From positions 4,081,001 through 4,145,000 of the forward strand of contig NZ_CP030038.1 in NCBI RefSeq assembly GCF_015291725.1: a stretch of DNA of 64,000 nt, in the 5' to 3' direction. The notes under the pieces are model-generated. The model was not told the origin of the DNA. It did not search any database and was given only the letters and a program-made list of their open reading frames with translations. Below, in pieces: positions 33,052-42,741 of the stretch. The stretch is from Bradyrhizobium sp. CCBAU 51765 (GTDB lineage Bacteria > Pseudomonadota > Alphaproteobacteria > Rhizobiales > Xanthobacteraceae). The position numbers and the translations under genes were made by a program. Position 1 is the first letter of the stretch. Each line of letters begins with the position of its first letter.

Positions 33052-35156
33052 CCCGCTCCGATCAGCGGGATCGCTTCGTCCCGTTCATACAGATACAACA
33101 GGCAGCGCAGCGCCTCGCCGCGCTCGCCCTTGAGCTTGGGATCGTCCTTCAGGATCCGCAGCGCCTCGTCTCTGGCCTGGGCGATCAGCTGGCCGTGCAC
33201 CTCCGGGCGCGCGATGCGATAGCCGGGCAGGCCGCTCTGGCGCACCCCGAGCACGTCGCCTTCGCCGCGCAGCTTCAAATCTTCCTCGGCGATGCGGAAG
33301 CCGTCGGTGGTCTCGCGGATCACTTTCAGCCGCGCCTTCGACATCTCGCCGAGCGGCTCGCCGTAGAGCAGAATGCAGGTCGAGGCTTCCGAGCCGCGTC
33401 CGATGCGGCCGCGCAGCTGGTGCAGCTGGGCAAGGCCAAAGCGCTCGGCGTTCTCGATCACCATGATGGTTGCGGCGGGCACGTCGACGCCGACCTCGAC
33501 CACGGTGGTCGCGACAAGGAGTCCGATCTCGTGCGCGGCGAACTGGCCCATCACGCGATCCTTCTCGGTGCCCTTCATCTGGCCGTGAACGAGGCCGACA
33601 CGCTCGCCGAAACGTTTTTGCAGGCTCTCGAAACGCTTGGTCGCGTTGGTCAGGTGCTCGGTGCCCTCGGCTTCGGATTCCTCGACCAGCGGGCAGATCC
33701 AGTAGACCAGCTTGCCGGTTTCGAGCGCGCGGCCGACACCGTCCATCACCTCACCGAGCCGGCTCATGGCCACGGCGCGGGTGTCGATCGGCTGGCGGCC
33801 GGCGGGCTTTTCGCGCAGTTCCGAGATGTCCATGTCGCCGAAATAGGTCAGCACCAGCGTGCGCGGGATCGGTGTGGCGCTGAGCACCAGCACGTCGACG
33901 GCTTCGCCCTTGGACGTCAGCGCGAGACGTTCGCGGACGCCAAAGCGATGCTGCTCGTCGACGATGGCGAGCGCGAGATCCCTGAAGATCACATCGTCCT
34001 GGATCAGCGCGTGGGTGCCGGCGAGGAGGTCGATCTCGCCCTCGGCAAGTTTTGTGATGATCTCGCGCCGCTCCTTGCCTTTCTCCCGGCCGGTGAGAAT
34101 GGCAACGCGCATGCCGGCGCGCTCGGCGAGCGGGGCGATGGTCTTGATGTGCTGGCGGGCCAGGATCTCGGTCGGCGCCATCAGCGCGGCCTGCTTGCCG
34201 ACTTCGGCGACGGCGGCGGCTGCGAGCAGCGCCACCACGGTTTTGCCCGAGCCAACGTCGCCCTGGAGCAGCCGCAGCATGCGCAACGGTTGCTTCAGGT
34301 CTTCGGCGATGGCCGCGGCGGCGCTGCGTTGCGAGGGCGTGAGCGCGTAAGGCAGGGCGTCGATGATCTTGTTGCGCAAATGTCCATCGCCGGCGTTGCG
34401 CACGCCGGCCGGGCGGCGCAATTGCGCTCGGATCAGGGCAAGCGCGAGCTGGCCGGCCAGCAGCTCGTCGAAGGCGAGGCGGGACCAGAACGGCTGGTCC
34501 GGCAGGATGTCCGTCAGCTCGACCGGCTGGTGCACGCGGGTGAGCGCTTCCGCGATGGGAGGGAAGTTGCAGCGCCGTATCACCTCCGGGCTGATCCATT
34601 CGGGCAGCGCCGGCAGCTTTTGCAGCGCCTGCGCGATCGCGCGGCGGAGCGAGCCGAGCGCGAGGCCTTCGGTCAGCGGATAGACAGGATCGATGCCGGA
34701 GAGCTTCGAGATCGCCTGCTCGTCGAGCACGCGATCGGGATGCACGATCTGCGGAATGCCGTCGTACATCTGCAGCGTGCCGGAGACGTAGCGCTTCTCC
34801 CCGACCGGCAGCAGCTTTTCGACATAGCCCGGCTTGGCGCGGAAGAACGTGAGCACGACATCGCCGGTGTCGTCGCTGGCGTAGACCAGATACGGCGCGC
34901 GCGCATTACGCGGCGGGGGCGGGCGGTGGCGATCGACGGTGATCTCCAGCGTCACCATGGTTCCGACGGCCGCGTCGCGGATCTTCGGCCGGGCCCGGCG
35001 GTCGATGACCTGGCTCGGCAGATGCAGCAGCAGGTCGACCAGCCGCGGCGTCTCGCTGCGGCTGAGCAGGTACTGCAGCAGCTTGTCCTGCTTCGGACCG
35101 ACGCCGGGCAGGCTGGTCACGGGAGCAAACAGGGGATTGAGCAGGCTGGGGCGCAT
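33048..35156 (-). CDS. recG: ATP-dependent DNA helicase RecG
   Basis: A 702-residue protein with an N-terminal wedge/OB domain (LPGVGPKQDKLL at residues 16-27). The helicase core has Walker A GDVGSGKT, DEQH box VDEQHRFG, motif III SATPIPRTL, and motif VI region QLHQLRGRIGRG. It remodels stalled replication forks and Holliday junctions. Length is normal for the family. The C-terminus ends about 10 bases into the panE-like gene region on the other strand, so the two genes converge with no spacer. Confidence 0.97.
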   Translation of the reverse strand: MRPSLLNPLFAPVTSLPGVGPKQDKLLQYLLSRSETPRLVDLLLHLPSQVIDRRARPKIRDAAVGTMVTLEITVDRHRPPPPRNARAPYLVYASDDTGDVVLTFFRAKPGYVEKLLPVGEKRYVSGTLQMYDGIPQIVHPDRVLDEQAISKLSGIDPVYPLTEGLALGSLRRAIAQALQKLPALPEWISPEVIRRCNFPPIAEALTRVHQPVELTDILPDQPFWSRLAFDELLAGQLALALIRAQLRRPAGVRNAGDGHLRNKIIDALPYALTPSQRSAAAAIAEDLKQPLRMLRLLQGDVGSGKTVVALLAAAAVAEVGKQAALMAPTEILARQHIKTIAPLAERAGMRVAILTGREKGKERREIITKLAEGEIDLLAGTHALIQDDVIFRDLALAIVDEQHRFGVRERLALTSKGEAVDVLVLSATPIPRTLVLTYFGDMDISELREKPAGRQPIDTRAVAMSRLGEVMDGVGRALETGKLVYWICPLVEESEAEGTEHLTNATKRFESLQKRFGERVGLVHGQMKGTEKDRVMGQFAAHEIGLLVATTVVEVGVDVPAATIMVIENAERFGLAQLHQLRGRIGRGSEASTCILLYGEPLGEMSKARLKVIRETTDGFRIAEEDLKLRGEGDVLGVRQSGLPGYRIARPEVHGQLIAQARDEALRILKDDPKLKGERGEALRCLLYLYERDEAIPLIGAG

Positions 35157-35185
35157 TCGGGGAATCTAGGATCGTTCCTCGCCGT

Positions 35186-35220
35186 CATGCCCGGCTTTAT
35201 GCCGGGCATCCACGTCTTTT
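35186..35220. repeat. Short palindromic repeat upstream of recG
   Basis: ATGCCCGGC (35187-35195) and GCCGGGCAT (35201-35209) form a perfect stem with loop TTTAT, inside CGTCATGCCCGGC...CATCCACG. TCTTTTTT follows. A related element occurs at 57930-57977, so this is a dispersed repeat. The T-run could also make it a terminator on the plus strand. Confidence 0.65.
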
Positions 35221-35369
35221 TTCAGCCCGGTGTGGATGGCCGGGCCTTCGCCTCGCCGAAGCGGCTTCGGCCGCGCAGGCGCAACAAAGGGCTGACACGG
35301 CCGCCTCGAATGGCTATATCACCCCGGCCCGGCACGTCCGGGCTTTCTGCGTTTGACTGGATTTGAGAC

Positions 35370-35657
35370 ATGACGGGAACGACACGATCGAGCGACGGGC
35401 TGGACGACCGCCGCAAGCGGCTTCTGTTCCGCTGCTGGCACCGCGGCACGCGCGAGATGGACCTGATCCTCGGCCGCTTCGCGGATGCCGAGATCGGCAA
35501 CCTGTCCGACGCCGAGCTGGACGAACTCGAGCGCCTGCTCGAAGTCAACGATCCTGATCTCTATGCCGCCATCAGCGGCGACAAGGTGCTGCCAGCTGTC
35601 ACCGGCGCGCTGTTTGCCCGCATCAAGGCGTTTCCGATCACGGACGGCAATCTATGA
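35370..35657 (+). CDS. sdhE: FAD assembly factor SdhE
   Basis: A 95-residue protein with the family core RKRLLFRCWHRGTREMDLIL (residues 15-34), including the RGxRE motif needed to attach FAD covalently to succinate dehydrogenase SdhA. LSDAELDELERLLEVNDPDLY follows. Its stop overlaps the mfd start (ATGA), so the two are translationally coupled. It diverges from recG across a 213-base spacer holding a palindromic repeat. Confidence 0.9.
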   Translation: MTGTTRSSDGLDDRRKRLLFRCWHRGTREMDLILGRFADAEIGNLSDAELDELERLLEVNDPDLYAAISGDKVLPAVTGALFARIKAFPITDGNL

Positions 35658-38600
35658 AGCATGGGATGAAGTCGCCGGCGGAGCTGCTCACGCCCGGCCG
35701 CGCGCTGACGCTTGCCAATGTCGCAGAGGGCGCGGAAGGGCTCGTCGTCTCCGATCTCGCCCGCGCCATTGCGGCGCGGCCGAAGAAGCCGGCGGTCAGC
35801 CTTGCCGTGGTCTGCCGCGACGGCGGGCGCATGCAGTCGCTCGAACGCGCGCTGAGATTCTTCGCGCCGGATCTGCCGGTGCTGACCTTTCCGGCCTGGG
35901 ACTGCCAGCCCTATGACCGCGTCTCGCCGCATGGCGGCATCCTGGCACAGCGCCTGACCACGCTGGCCCGGCTGGCTCCTCTCACCGGCAGCGACAAGCC
36001 GCTGATCGTGCTGACGACCGTGAACGCCGTGGTGCAGCGCGTGCTCGCGCGCGAGCTCGTGGCGGCGCAGGCGCTGTCGGTCGCCCCCGGCAATGTCGTG
36101 CCGATGGACACCATCGTCGCCTGGCTCGAGCACAACGGCTACAACCGTTCCTCGACCGTGCGCGAGCCCGGCGAATACGCCGTGCGCGGCGGCATCCTCG
36201 ATCTGTTTCCGGCCGGCCTCGAACAGCCTGTGAGGTTCGACTTCTTCGGCGACAGCCTGGAATCGATCCGGTCCTTCGATGCCGAGACCCAGCGCACGCT
36301 GCTCGACATGCGCTCGCTCGACCTCGTGCCGGTGTCCGAGTTCCAGCTCGTCACCGACACCATCCGTCGTTTCCGCATGGGCTATGTCGCCGAGTTCGGC
36401 GCGCCCGAGCGCGACGATGCGCTGTACGAGGCCGTCAGCGAAGGCCGCCGCCATCCCGGCATGGAACACTGGCTGCCGCTGTTCCAGGACCGGATGGACA
36501 CGCTGTTCGACTATCTGCAAGGCGCTCCGATCGCGATCGAGCCGCAGGCTGAGGACGCCGTGCGCGAACGCTTCAAGCAGATCCTCGACTATTACGAGGC
36601 GAGGCGCGAGGCGATGGAGCATCCCGGCGGTGGCGCCATCTACAAGCCGCTGCCGCCCGATCGGCTCTATCTGACCGAGGAGGAATGGGGCAAGCGCCTC
36701 GGCGATATCCCGCTGGCGCGGCTGACGCCGTTCTCGGTGCCGACCGACGGCACAGGCGTGGTCGATGCCGGTGCGCGCAAGGGCCGCGACTTCGCCCCCG
36801 AGCGCAACGACAGCAATGTCAACGTGTTCGAAGCCGTCGTCGCGCATGTGATGGCCTTGCAGGCCCAGCGCAAGAAGGTCGTGATCGCGCTGTGGTCCGA
36901 AGGTTCGCGTGACCGCATGACGTCGATGCTGCGCGATCACAAGCTGACCCACACCACCAGCGTCAACAGCTGGCGCACGGTGCAGGCGACGCCGCGCAAC
37001 GAGACCATGCTCGCCGTGCTCGGCCTCGAGAGCGGCTTCGAGACCGACGAGATCGCGCTCATCAGCGAGCAGGATATCCTCGGCGACCGCCTGGTGCGGC
37101 CGCGCAAGGCCAGCCGCAAGCTCGATAATTTCATCTCGGAGGTGACGAGCCTCAATGCCGGCGACATCGTCGTGCATGTCGATCACGGGATCGGCCGCTT
37201 CATCGGCCTGCAGACGCTCGACGTCGCCGGCGCGCCGCATGACTGTCTCGAACTGCATTACGCCGCCGAGACCAAGCTGTTTCTCCCCGTCGAGAACATC
37301 GAGCTGCTGTCGCGCTACGGCTCCGACCAGACCGACGTCGAGCTGGATCGACTGGGCGGCTCGGGCTGGCAGACCCGCAAGGCGAAGCTGAAGAACCGCA
37401 TCCGCGAGATCGCGGGCGAGCTGATCAAGATCGCCGCCGAGCGCATGCTGCACGAGGCGCCGAAACTGCCGGTGCAGCAGGGCCTCTATGACGAGTTCTG
37501 CGCGCGCTTCCCCTATGACGAGACCGAGGACCAGCTCGGCGCCATCGAATCCACGCTGAAGGATCTCGAAAAGGGCCGGCCCATGGACCGGCTGATCTGC
37601 GGCGACGTCGGTTTCGGCAAGACCGAGGTCGCGCTGCGCGCCGCCTTTGCGGTGGCGCTGGACGGCAAGCAGGTTGCGGTGGTGGTGCCGACCACGCTGC
37701 TCGCCCGCCAGCACCACCGGACCTTCACCGAGCGGTTCAAGGGTTTCCCGGTCAACGTTGCCCAGGCCTCGCGCCTGATCCCCACGAAACAGCTCAACGA
37801 GGTCAAGAAGGGCCTCACCGACGGCTCCGTCGACATCGTCGTCGGCACCCATGCGCTGCTCGGCAAGGCGATCAAATTCCGCGATCTTGGCCTGCTCATC
37901 GTCGACGAGGAGCAGCATTTCGGCGTCAGCCACAAGGAGCGGCTGAAGGCGCTGCGCGCCGAGGTCCATGTGCTGACGCTGTCGGCGACGCCGATCCCGC
38001 GGACGCTGCAATTGGCGCTCACCGGCGTGCGCGAGCTCTCGATCATCGCCTCGCCCCCGGTCGACCGCCTCGCGGTCCGCACCTTCGTCGCCCCGCACGA
38101 TCCTCTGATGATCCGCGAGGCGCTGCTGCGCGAGCGCTATCGCGGCGGCCAGGCGTTCTACGTCGTGCCGCGCATCGACGACCTCGCCGAGGTCAAGGAC
38201 TTCCTCGACAAGAACGTGCCGGAGATGAAGGTCGCGGTCGCGCACGGCCAGATGCCGCCCGCCGTGATCGAGGACATCATGACCGCGTTCTACGACGGCA
38301 AGTTCGACATCCTGCTGTCGACCACCATCGTCGAGTCCGGCCTCGACATCCCCAACGCCAACACCCTGATCGTGCACCGCGCCGATATGTTCGGCCTGGC
38401 CCAGCTCTACCAGCTCCGCGGCCGTGTCGGCCGCTCGAAGCTGCGGGCCTATGCGCTATTCACGCTGCCGGCGCAGCAGAAGATCACCGCGCAGGCCGAG
38501 CGCCGGCTCACCGTGCTGCAATCGCTGGAGACGCTGGGCGCGGGCTTCCAGCTCGCTTCCCACGACCTCGATATCCGCGGCGCCGGCAATCTGCTCGGCG

Positions 38601-39172
38601 AGGAGCAGTCCGGCCACATCAAGGAGGTCGGCTTCGAGCTTTATCAATCGATGCTGGAGGAGGCGATCGTCAACCTCAAGGCCGGCGTCTCCGAGCCCGC
38701 TGCCGACCGCTGGTCGCCACAGATCACCATCGGCATGCCCGTGCTGATTCCGGACGACTATGTCAGCGATCTCTCGGTGCGGCTGTCGCTGTACCGGCGG
38801 CTTGCCGATCTCGACACCGAGGAGGAGATCGAGAACTTTGGCGCCGAGATGCGCGACCGCTTCGGCGTGCTGCCCGACGAGGTGCGTTATCTCTTCAAGG
38901 TCGCCGCGATCAAGGCGTTCTGCCGCAGGGCCAATGTCGAGAAGATCGATGCCGGTCCGAAGGGAGCCGTCATCGCCTTCCGCGACAATTCCTTCGCCTA
39001 TCCCGATCGCCTCGTGACCTTCATCCGCAGCCACGGCCAGGCCGCCAAGGTGCGGCCCGACATGAAGGTTGTGTTCCTGCAGGACTGGGAAACCCCGGAA
39101 GAGCGCCTCGCCGGCACGACGGAGATCATGCGGCAGCTGGCACAGCTCGCCGAGAGCAAGAAGGCGGCGTAA
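35654..39172 (+). CDS. mfd: Transcription-repair coupling factor Mfd
   Basis: A 1172-residue protein. The N-terminal UvrB-like region is followed by the RNA-polymerase-interacting domain near residues 500-560 (GDIVVHVDHGIGRFIGLQ). The RecG-like motor has Walker A GDVGFGKT, DEEQ box VDEEQHFG, SATPIPRTL and QLRGRVGRS, and a C-terminal TRCF domain follows. It removes RNA polymerase stalled at DNA lesions and recruits UvrA. It is complete and full length, coupled to sdhE. Confidence 0.97.
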   Translation: MKHGMKSPAELLTPGRALTLANVAEGAEGLVVSDLARAIAARPKKPAVSLAVVCRDGGRMQSLERALRFFAPDLPVLTFPAWDCQPYDRVSPHGGILAQRLTTLARLAPLTGSDKPLIVLTTVNAVVQRVLARELVAAQALSVAPGNVVPMDTIVAWLEHNGYNRSSTVREPGEYAVRGGILDLFPAGLEQPVRFDFFGDSLESIRSFDAETQRTLLDMRSLDLVPVSEFQLVTDTIRRFRMGYVAEFGAPERDDALYEAVSEGRRHPGMEHWLPLFQDRMDTLFDYLQGAPIAIEPQAEDAVRERFKQILDYYEARREAMEHPGGGAIYKPLPPDRLYLTEEEWGKRLGDIPLARLTPFSVPTDGTGVVDAGARKGRDFAPERNDSNVNVFEAVVAHVMALQAQRKKVVIALWSEGSRDRMTSMLRDHKLTHTTSVNSWRTVQATPRNETMLAVLGLESGFETDEIALISEQDILGDRLVRPRKASRKLDNFISEVTSLNAGDIVVHVDHGIGRFIGLQTLDVAGAPHDCLELHYAAETKLFLPVENIELLSRYGSDQTDVELDRLGGSGWQTRKAKLKNRIREIAGELIKIAAERMLHEAPKLPVQQGLYDEFCARFPYDETEDQLGAIESTLKDLEKGRPMDRLICGDVGFGKTEVALRAAFAVALDGKQVAVVVPTTLLARQHHRTFTERFKGFPVNVAQASRLIPTKQLNEVKKGLTDGSVDIVVGTHALLGKAIKFRDLGLLIVDEEQHFGVSHKERLKALRAEVHVLTLSATPIPRTLQLALTGVRELSIIASPPVDRLAVRTFVAPHDPLMIREALLRERYRGGQAFYVVPRIDDLAEVKDFLDKNVPEMKVAVAHGQMPPAVIEDIMTAFYDGKFDILLSTTIVESGLDIPNANTLIVHRADMFGLAQLYQLRGRVGRSKLRAYALFTLPAQQKITAQAERRLTVLQSLETLGAGFQLASHDLDIRGAGNLLGEEQSGHIKEVGFELYQSMLEEAIVNLKAGVSEPAADRWSPQITIGMPVLIPDDYVSDLSVRLSLYRRLADLDTEEEIENFGAEMRDRFGVLPDEVRYLFKVAAIKAFCRRANVEKIDAGPKGAVIAFRDNSFAYPDRLVTFIRSHGQAAKVRPDMKVVFLQDWETPEERLAGTTEIMRQLAQLAESKKAA

Positions 39173-39419
39173 GCGGCTACCTCAGCCAAGTGCGGCGCAG
39201 CGCGAACAGCGCACTGCACTTGGGCCCGAAGGGGGTGACATATCGTCACTTGCGGAATGACCAATAAATAGCCATGTTGAAACCTTCGAGTTTCGGCCGA
39301 ACGACTTGGCCTCGCCGCTATTTGCGCGCCTGACTGATGACCCTCCCTCCAGATCTCGAATTCGCTGACCGCACTCCTGTGCGGCTCTAAAGACTTATCT
39401 ATCTCAAAGGACGCTCCCC

Positions 39420-39629
39420 ATGACGACGGGAACTGTGAAGTGGTTCAACAGCCAAAAGGGTTTCGGTTTCATTCAGCCGGACCAGGGAGGCCAGGATGTT
39501 TTCGTTCATATCAGCGCGGTTGAACGTGCCGGCATGAGTTCCCTCAACGAGGGTCAGAAGGTTTCCTTCGACGTCGTTGCAGACCGCCGGACCGGCAAGT
39601 CTGCTGCGGACAATCTGCGCGCCGCATAA
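39420..39629 (+). CDS. CspA-family cold-shock protein
   Basis: A 69-residue protein starting MTTGTVKWFNSQKGFGFIQP, with RNP1 KGFGFI and RNP2 VFVHI intact; ADRRTGKSAADNLRAA closes it. It is a single-stranded RNA chaperone. The 247-base region upstream is long for such a small gene and could form a regulatory leader. The gene is followed by a weak terminator and then a fatty-acid desaturase, a pairing that suits cold adaptation. Compare the phage-associated copy at 965, which has lost the canonical start. Confidence 0.95.
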   Translation: MTTGTVKWFNSQKGFGFIQPDQGGQDVFVHISAVERAGMSSLNEGQKVSFDVVADRRTGKSAADNLRAA

Positions 39630-39694
39630 GCTGCCGCAGCCGGCGCCTGTCGCTTTGACCATGGATGTATTGGGAGAGCTTCAGGTTCTTGCGA

Positions 39695-39726
39695 CCCGCG
39701 ACTGGTTTACCGGCCGCGGGCTTTTT
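39695..39726 (+). terminator. Probable terminator after csp
   Basis: CCCGCG (39695-39700) pairs with CGCGGG (39715-39720), then CTTTTTG. The stem is short and the loop 14 bases long, so efficiency is uncertain. Confidence 0.45.
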
Positions 39727-39774
39727 GCACTGCAAGCGCGGTGGTCCGCCCGCCGCAACAGCTGAGGTTCGAGC

Positions 39775-40947
39775 GTGTCTGCGAATATCGAGTCAGATGA
39801 GGAACATGACGACGTCATGTATCCGCAGGTTCTGCCGTTCTTGTTGATTCACGTCGGATGTGTCGCGGCGATCTGGTCGGGTGTTTCGTGGCAGGCGGTC
39901 GGGCTTTGCGTCGCGCTGTATTGGCTGCGCATGTTTGCGATCACGGCCGGATATCACCGGTACTTCTCGCACCGGGCCTACGCGACGAGCCGGGTGTTCC
40001 AATTCGTCCTTGCCTTCCTTGCCCAGAGCAGCGCCCAGAAGAGCGTGCTGTGGTGGGCCGCCAAGCACCGCCATCATCACCTTCACTCGGACACTGCGCA
40101 GGATGTGCATTCGCCCCGGCACAAGGGCTTCCTCTACAGCCATGTCGGCTGGATCTTCTATCGGCAGCACGACGGGACCGACCTGCTGAAAGTGTCGGAT
40201 CTGGCGTCGTATCCCGAGTTGATGTGGCTGCACAGGCTGGAGCTACTGCCGGCAGTTGTGCTCGCGGGGCTCTGCTTCCTCATCGGCGGCTGGTCCGGAC
40301 TCGTGGTCGGATTCCTCTGGAGCACCGTGGTTCTGTATCACGCCACGTTCTGCATCAACTCGCTCGCACATGTTCATGGACGCAAACGGTATGTGACCGG
40401 CGACGACTCCCGCAACAACTGGCTGCTGGCCCTGCTGACGATGGGTGAGGGGTGGCACAACAACCATCATGCCTACCAGGCCAGCGCCCGGCAGGGATTC
40501 TACTGGTATGAGATCGATCTGACCTATTATGTTCTGGTGGCGATGTCCTGGCTCGGAATTGTCTGGGATCTGAAGACGCCACCCATGCAGGTTCTGCGCA
40601 ACGAGCATCGCCTGGGATCGCGCGCGATAAGGCAAGCGGCCGAGCAGCTTGCCGGCCGCTTCAATCCCGAACACATCGCGTCAGCGATCAAGACATCGAT
40701 TCATGAAACCGAATTGTCGCTGCGGGACGCGCTCCTTCTGTTGCAGCAGCGTGCCGACTTGCGTCTGCCCAGCGTGCCGACTCGCGACCAACTGCTGGCC
40801 GAAGCGCAGCGCATGTTCGCGAAGACGATCTCTCTGGAGGACATTGTCGACCGCGCCCACGAACTCCTGAGCGACTCCGTTAGCTTTCTCCTGGTCACTC
40901 CCGCCCAGCCGGTCCACGCGAAATCGACGGCGAATGGTGGCATTTAG
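39775..40947 (+). CDS. Acyl-CoA/fatty-acid delta-9 desaturase
   Basis: A 390-residue membrane enzyme. GTG 39775 has GAGG 7 bases upstream; ATG 39817 is an alternative. The three diiron histidine boxes are complete: HRYFSH (61-66), HRHHH (98-102) and HNNHH (228-232), set between four membrane segments. The family introduces a cis-9 double bond into saturated acyl chains. The C-terminal 110 residues form an extra helical extension (EHIASAIKTSIHETELSLRD...) beyond the usual end. The upstream cold-shock gene suggests joint use in membrane fluidity control; shared regulation is not shown. Confidence 0.9.
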   Translation: MSANIESDEEHDDVMYPQVLPFLLIHVGCVAAIWSGVSWQAVGLCVALYWLRMFAITAGYHRYFSHRAYATSRVFQFVLAFLAQSSAQKSVLWWAAKHRHHHLHSDTAQDVHSPRHKGFLYSHVGWIFYRQHDGTDLLKVSDLASYPELMWLHRLELLPAVVLAGLCFLIGGWSGLVVGFLWSTVVLYHATFCINSLAHVHGRKRYVTGDDSRNNWLLALLTMGEGWHNNHHAYQASARQGFYWYEIDLTYYVLVAMSWLGIVWDLKTPPMQVLRNEHRLGSRAIRQAAEQLAGRFNPEHIASAIKTSIHETELSLRDALLLLQQRADLRLPSVPTRDQLLAEAQRMFAKTISLEDIVDRAHELLSDSVSFLLVTPAQPVHAKSTANGGI

Positions 40948-40971
40948 GGCAGGTGATACCCATATAGCGGT

Positions 40972-41160
40972 ATGACACATTGGCAGAAGTCCAGTCCGCG
41001 ACAAGCACCCAGATCCAAGGCCGAACTCCGGGAGATGCTGACCGAAGCGGTCCGCAACACGCGCCCCGTCCGTGATCGAAACCAGGCGAAGGCGCCGACG
41101 ATCGCCGAAGGCCCGTCTGTTTCCAGTCAGGCGCTCAAAGTCCTTCCGGCGGTTCGCTGA
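40972..41160 (+). CDS. Small basic hypothetical protein (62 residues)
   Basis: ATG 40972 opens a Lys/Arg/Ala-rich product (SKAELREMLTEAVRNTRPV, residues 15-33, a probable helix) with a disordered C-terminus. It lies 25 bases after the desaturase and 17 bases before the next small gene, so all three may share a transcript. No family was recognised. Confidence 0.5.
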   Translation: MTHWQKSSPRQAPRSKAELREMLTEAVRNTRPVRDRNQAKAPTIAEGPSVSSQALKVLPAVR

Positions 41161-41177
41161 CCGGGAGCAAGTGCTGC

Positions 41178-41420
41178 ATGCGCAAGTTTCCCGATCCTAC
41201 CGAACAAGAGCTGACCGAGGGCCCGCAAGCCGTGGCCTTCCAAATCGCGAATGGGAATAGGCGGCAGAACTGCGTCCTGCAAACGAACTTGCCGACCAAG
41301 ATGCAGGCGCAGCGATATCTTCTCGCGAACTGGCCGGTCGTCGAGAGGATGGCCCGCGACGCTCTCGCGCTGGGGAAGGTCGAGAACGGCGAGATCAGGC
41401 TCGTGATGCCGTCGACGTAA
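41178..41420 (+). CDS. Small hypothetical protein (80 residues)
   Basis: ATG 41178. The sequence (PTEQELTEGPQAVAFQIANG, MQAQRYLLANWPVVERMARD) is protein-like, with the final helix and strand arrangement of DUF982-type rhizobial proteins, to which it may belong (LLxxWPxxxRxxRDxAL...CxxAL). The stop lies 13 bases before the convergent gene at 41433. Function unknown. Confidence 0.55.
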   Translation: MRKFPDPTEQELTEGPQAVAFQIANGNRRQNCVLQTNLPTKMQAQRYLLANWPVVERMARDALALGKVENGEIRLVMPST

Positions 41421-41432
41421 GCGCATCGCGCT

Positions 41433-42662
41433 TCAGGATGCCGCCCGCGACGCATCCGCCGATAGCCGCGCCAGCAGCGACCGCGCCGTATCCGACGGGG
41501 ACAGCGAATCCACGCTGACCACGGGATCGCTGCGCATCTCGTGCTTGCCATTGGACGTGTGCCGCATCACCGCCGACAGGCGGCGGGCGATCATGTGCGC
41601 CGTGCGGAAGTCGGTCTCCGCGAACACGACGATCACTGAACCGTCCTTTTGCGCCGCGCCGAAATCCATCTGCCGCATCAGGCGGCTGAGGATTCGCGCG
41701 GCATCGAGCTGGGCACGGGAATTGCCGGGATCGAAAGCGAAGCGCGCGACCGAGAGGCCGCCGCCGCGGGCGAGCGCCTGCTCGACCGCCTTGGCAAAAT
41801 CGCGGGCAAAGGCCTCGACCGTGAGCAGGCCGCTGCGCGGATCGAGCCAGCCGCCCGCATCGATCGAGCGCAGCGTGCGGCTCAGCTGCGCTTCCATCGC
41901 GTGCTGGCGGATCAAGGGCAGCGCATTGGCGGCGACCTTCGCAGGCTCGCCGGCAATCAGCTCGAGATTGGGGAGATCATAAGTCTGCGTCAGCTGATGC
42001 GCGGTGAGGACCACCGGCAGGCTGCGGAAGCGGGTGTCCTCCGCGAGCACCGTGAGGAAGGCATCGGTCACGCGCGGAGTAAAACCTTCGGCCAGCACGA
42101 CGCCGTCGAGGTCGCGGGTGTTGAGGTGTTTGGCGGCGGCCTCGATCGAGAGCGCGCCGACCACGCCGAAGCGCTCACCCAGCGCGACGGAGAGCGCGGG
42201 ATAGGCTGCGCCGCGACCGATCAGGAGCACGGTGGCATCGCGTGCGGGATCGCCCTCCGGCAGCGCGAGCTTCGCTTCCGGCAGCCGACGCAGAACCGTT
42301 GCATGCAGTGTGCGCACGCGTAGCGCGGCACGAAGCCGCGCGATCAGGCGCTCGGGATTGCCTCCGCGCGAGGAGAAGGGCAGCGCGTTGTGCGGCAGCG
42401 TGCCCGCCGCATCCAGTGTCACGAAAGGCACGTAAGGCGATTGGTCGGCGATCTTCTTTGCGAGCGCCGTCACAGGCGGCTCGTGTTCGGCATGCATCGC
42501 AGCGAGAACCGCGGCCGGTTGCACCTCGTCGACCGCGCGCGCCGCGCTGGCCCAATCGGTGTCGACGACGGGAAAGAGCCGGGCCTCGTCCAGCGCGGCC
42601 ACGAAGGCGGGGCGCTGGGCATCGGACACAAACAGGATCGGGCCCGCCTGGGACATCGACAA
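41433..42662 (-). CDS. Receiver-like protein with degenerate GGDEF domain
   Basis: A 409-residue protein. Two receiver-like alpha/beta regions (about 1-120 and 135-255; e.g. ATVLLIGRGAAYPALSVAL) lack the phosphorylatable Asp context. Residues 275-400 (DPRSGLLTVEAFARDFAKAVEQALARGGGLSVARF...) have the GGDEF-domain layout, with the DxLTGLxNR-like start turned into DPRSGLLTVEAF. The GGDEF signature itself is missing, so it should not make cyclic di-GMP. It may act by protein contacts. It is the last gene of a three-gene minus-strand cluster. Confidence 0.65.
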   Translation of the reverse strand: MSMSQAGPILFVSDAQRPAFVAALDEARLFPVVDTDWASAARAVDEVQPAAVLAAMHAEHEPPVTALAKKIADQSPYVPFVTLDAAGTLPHNALPFSSRGGNPERLIARLRAALRVRTLHATVLRRLPEAKLALPEGDPARDATVLLIGRGAAYPALSVALGERFGVVGALSIEAAAKHLNTRDLDGVVLAEGFTPRVTDAFLTVLAEDTRFRSLPVVLTAHQLTQTYDLPNLELIAGEPAKVAANALPLIRQHAMEAQLSRTLRSIDAGGWLDPRSGLLTVEAFARDFAKAVEQALARGGGLSVARFAFDPGNSRAQLDAARILSRLMRQMDFGAAQKDGSVIVVFAETDFRTAHMIARRLSAVMRHTSNGKHEMRSDPVVSVDSLSPSDTARSLLARLSADASRAAS

Positions 42663-42741
42663 ACTCTGATCACGCGACAGATGCCGCGCAGCCTAGTTCG
42701 GCCGCCTTAATGCAGTGTCAACGGAACGGGCAAAACTATGC

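Noticed and set aside
33195..35366. 723-codon plus-strand open frame
   Set aside because: It is the antisense shadow of recG, with shadow-type composition.
35561..38377. 938-codon minus-strand open frame
   Set aside because: It is the antisense shadow of mfd; no motifs.
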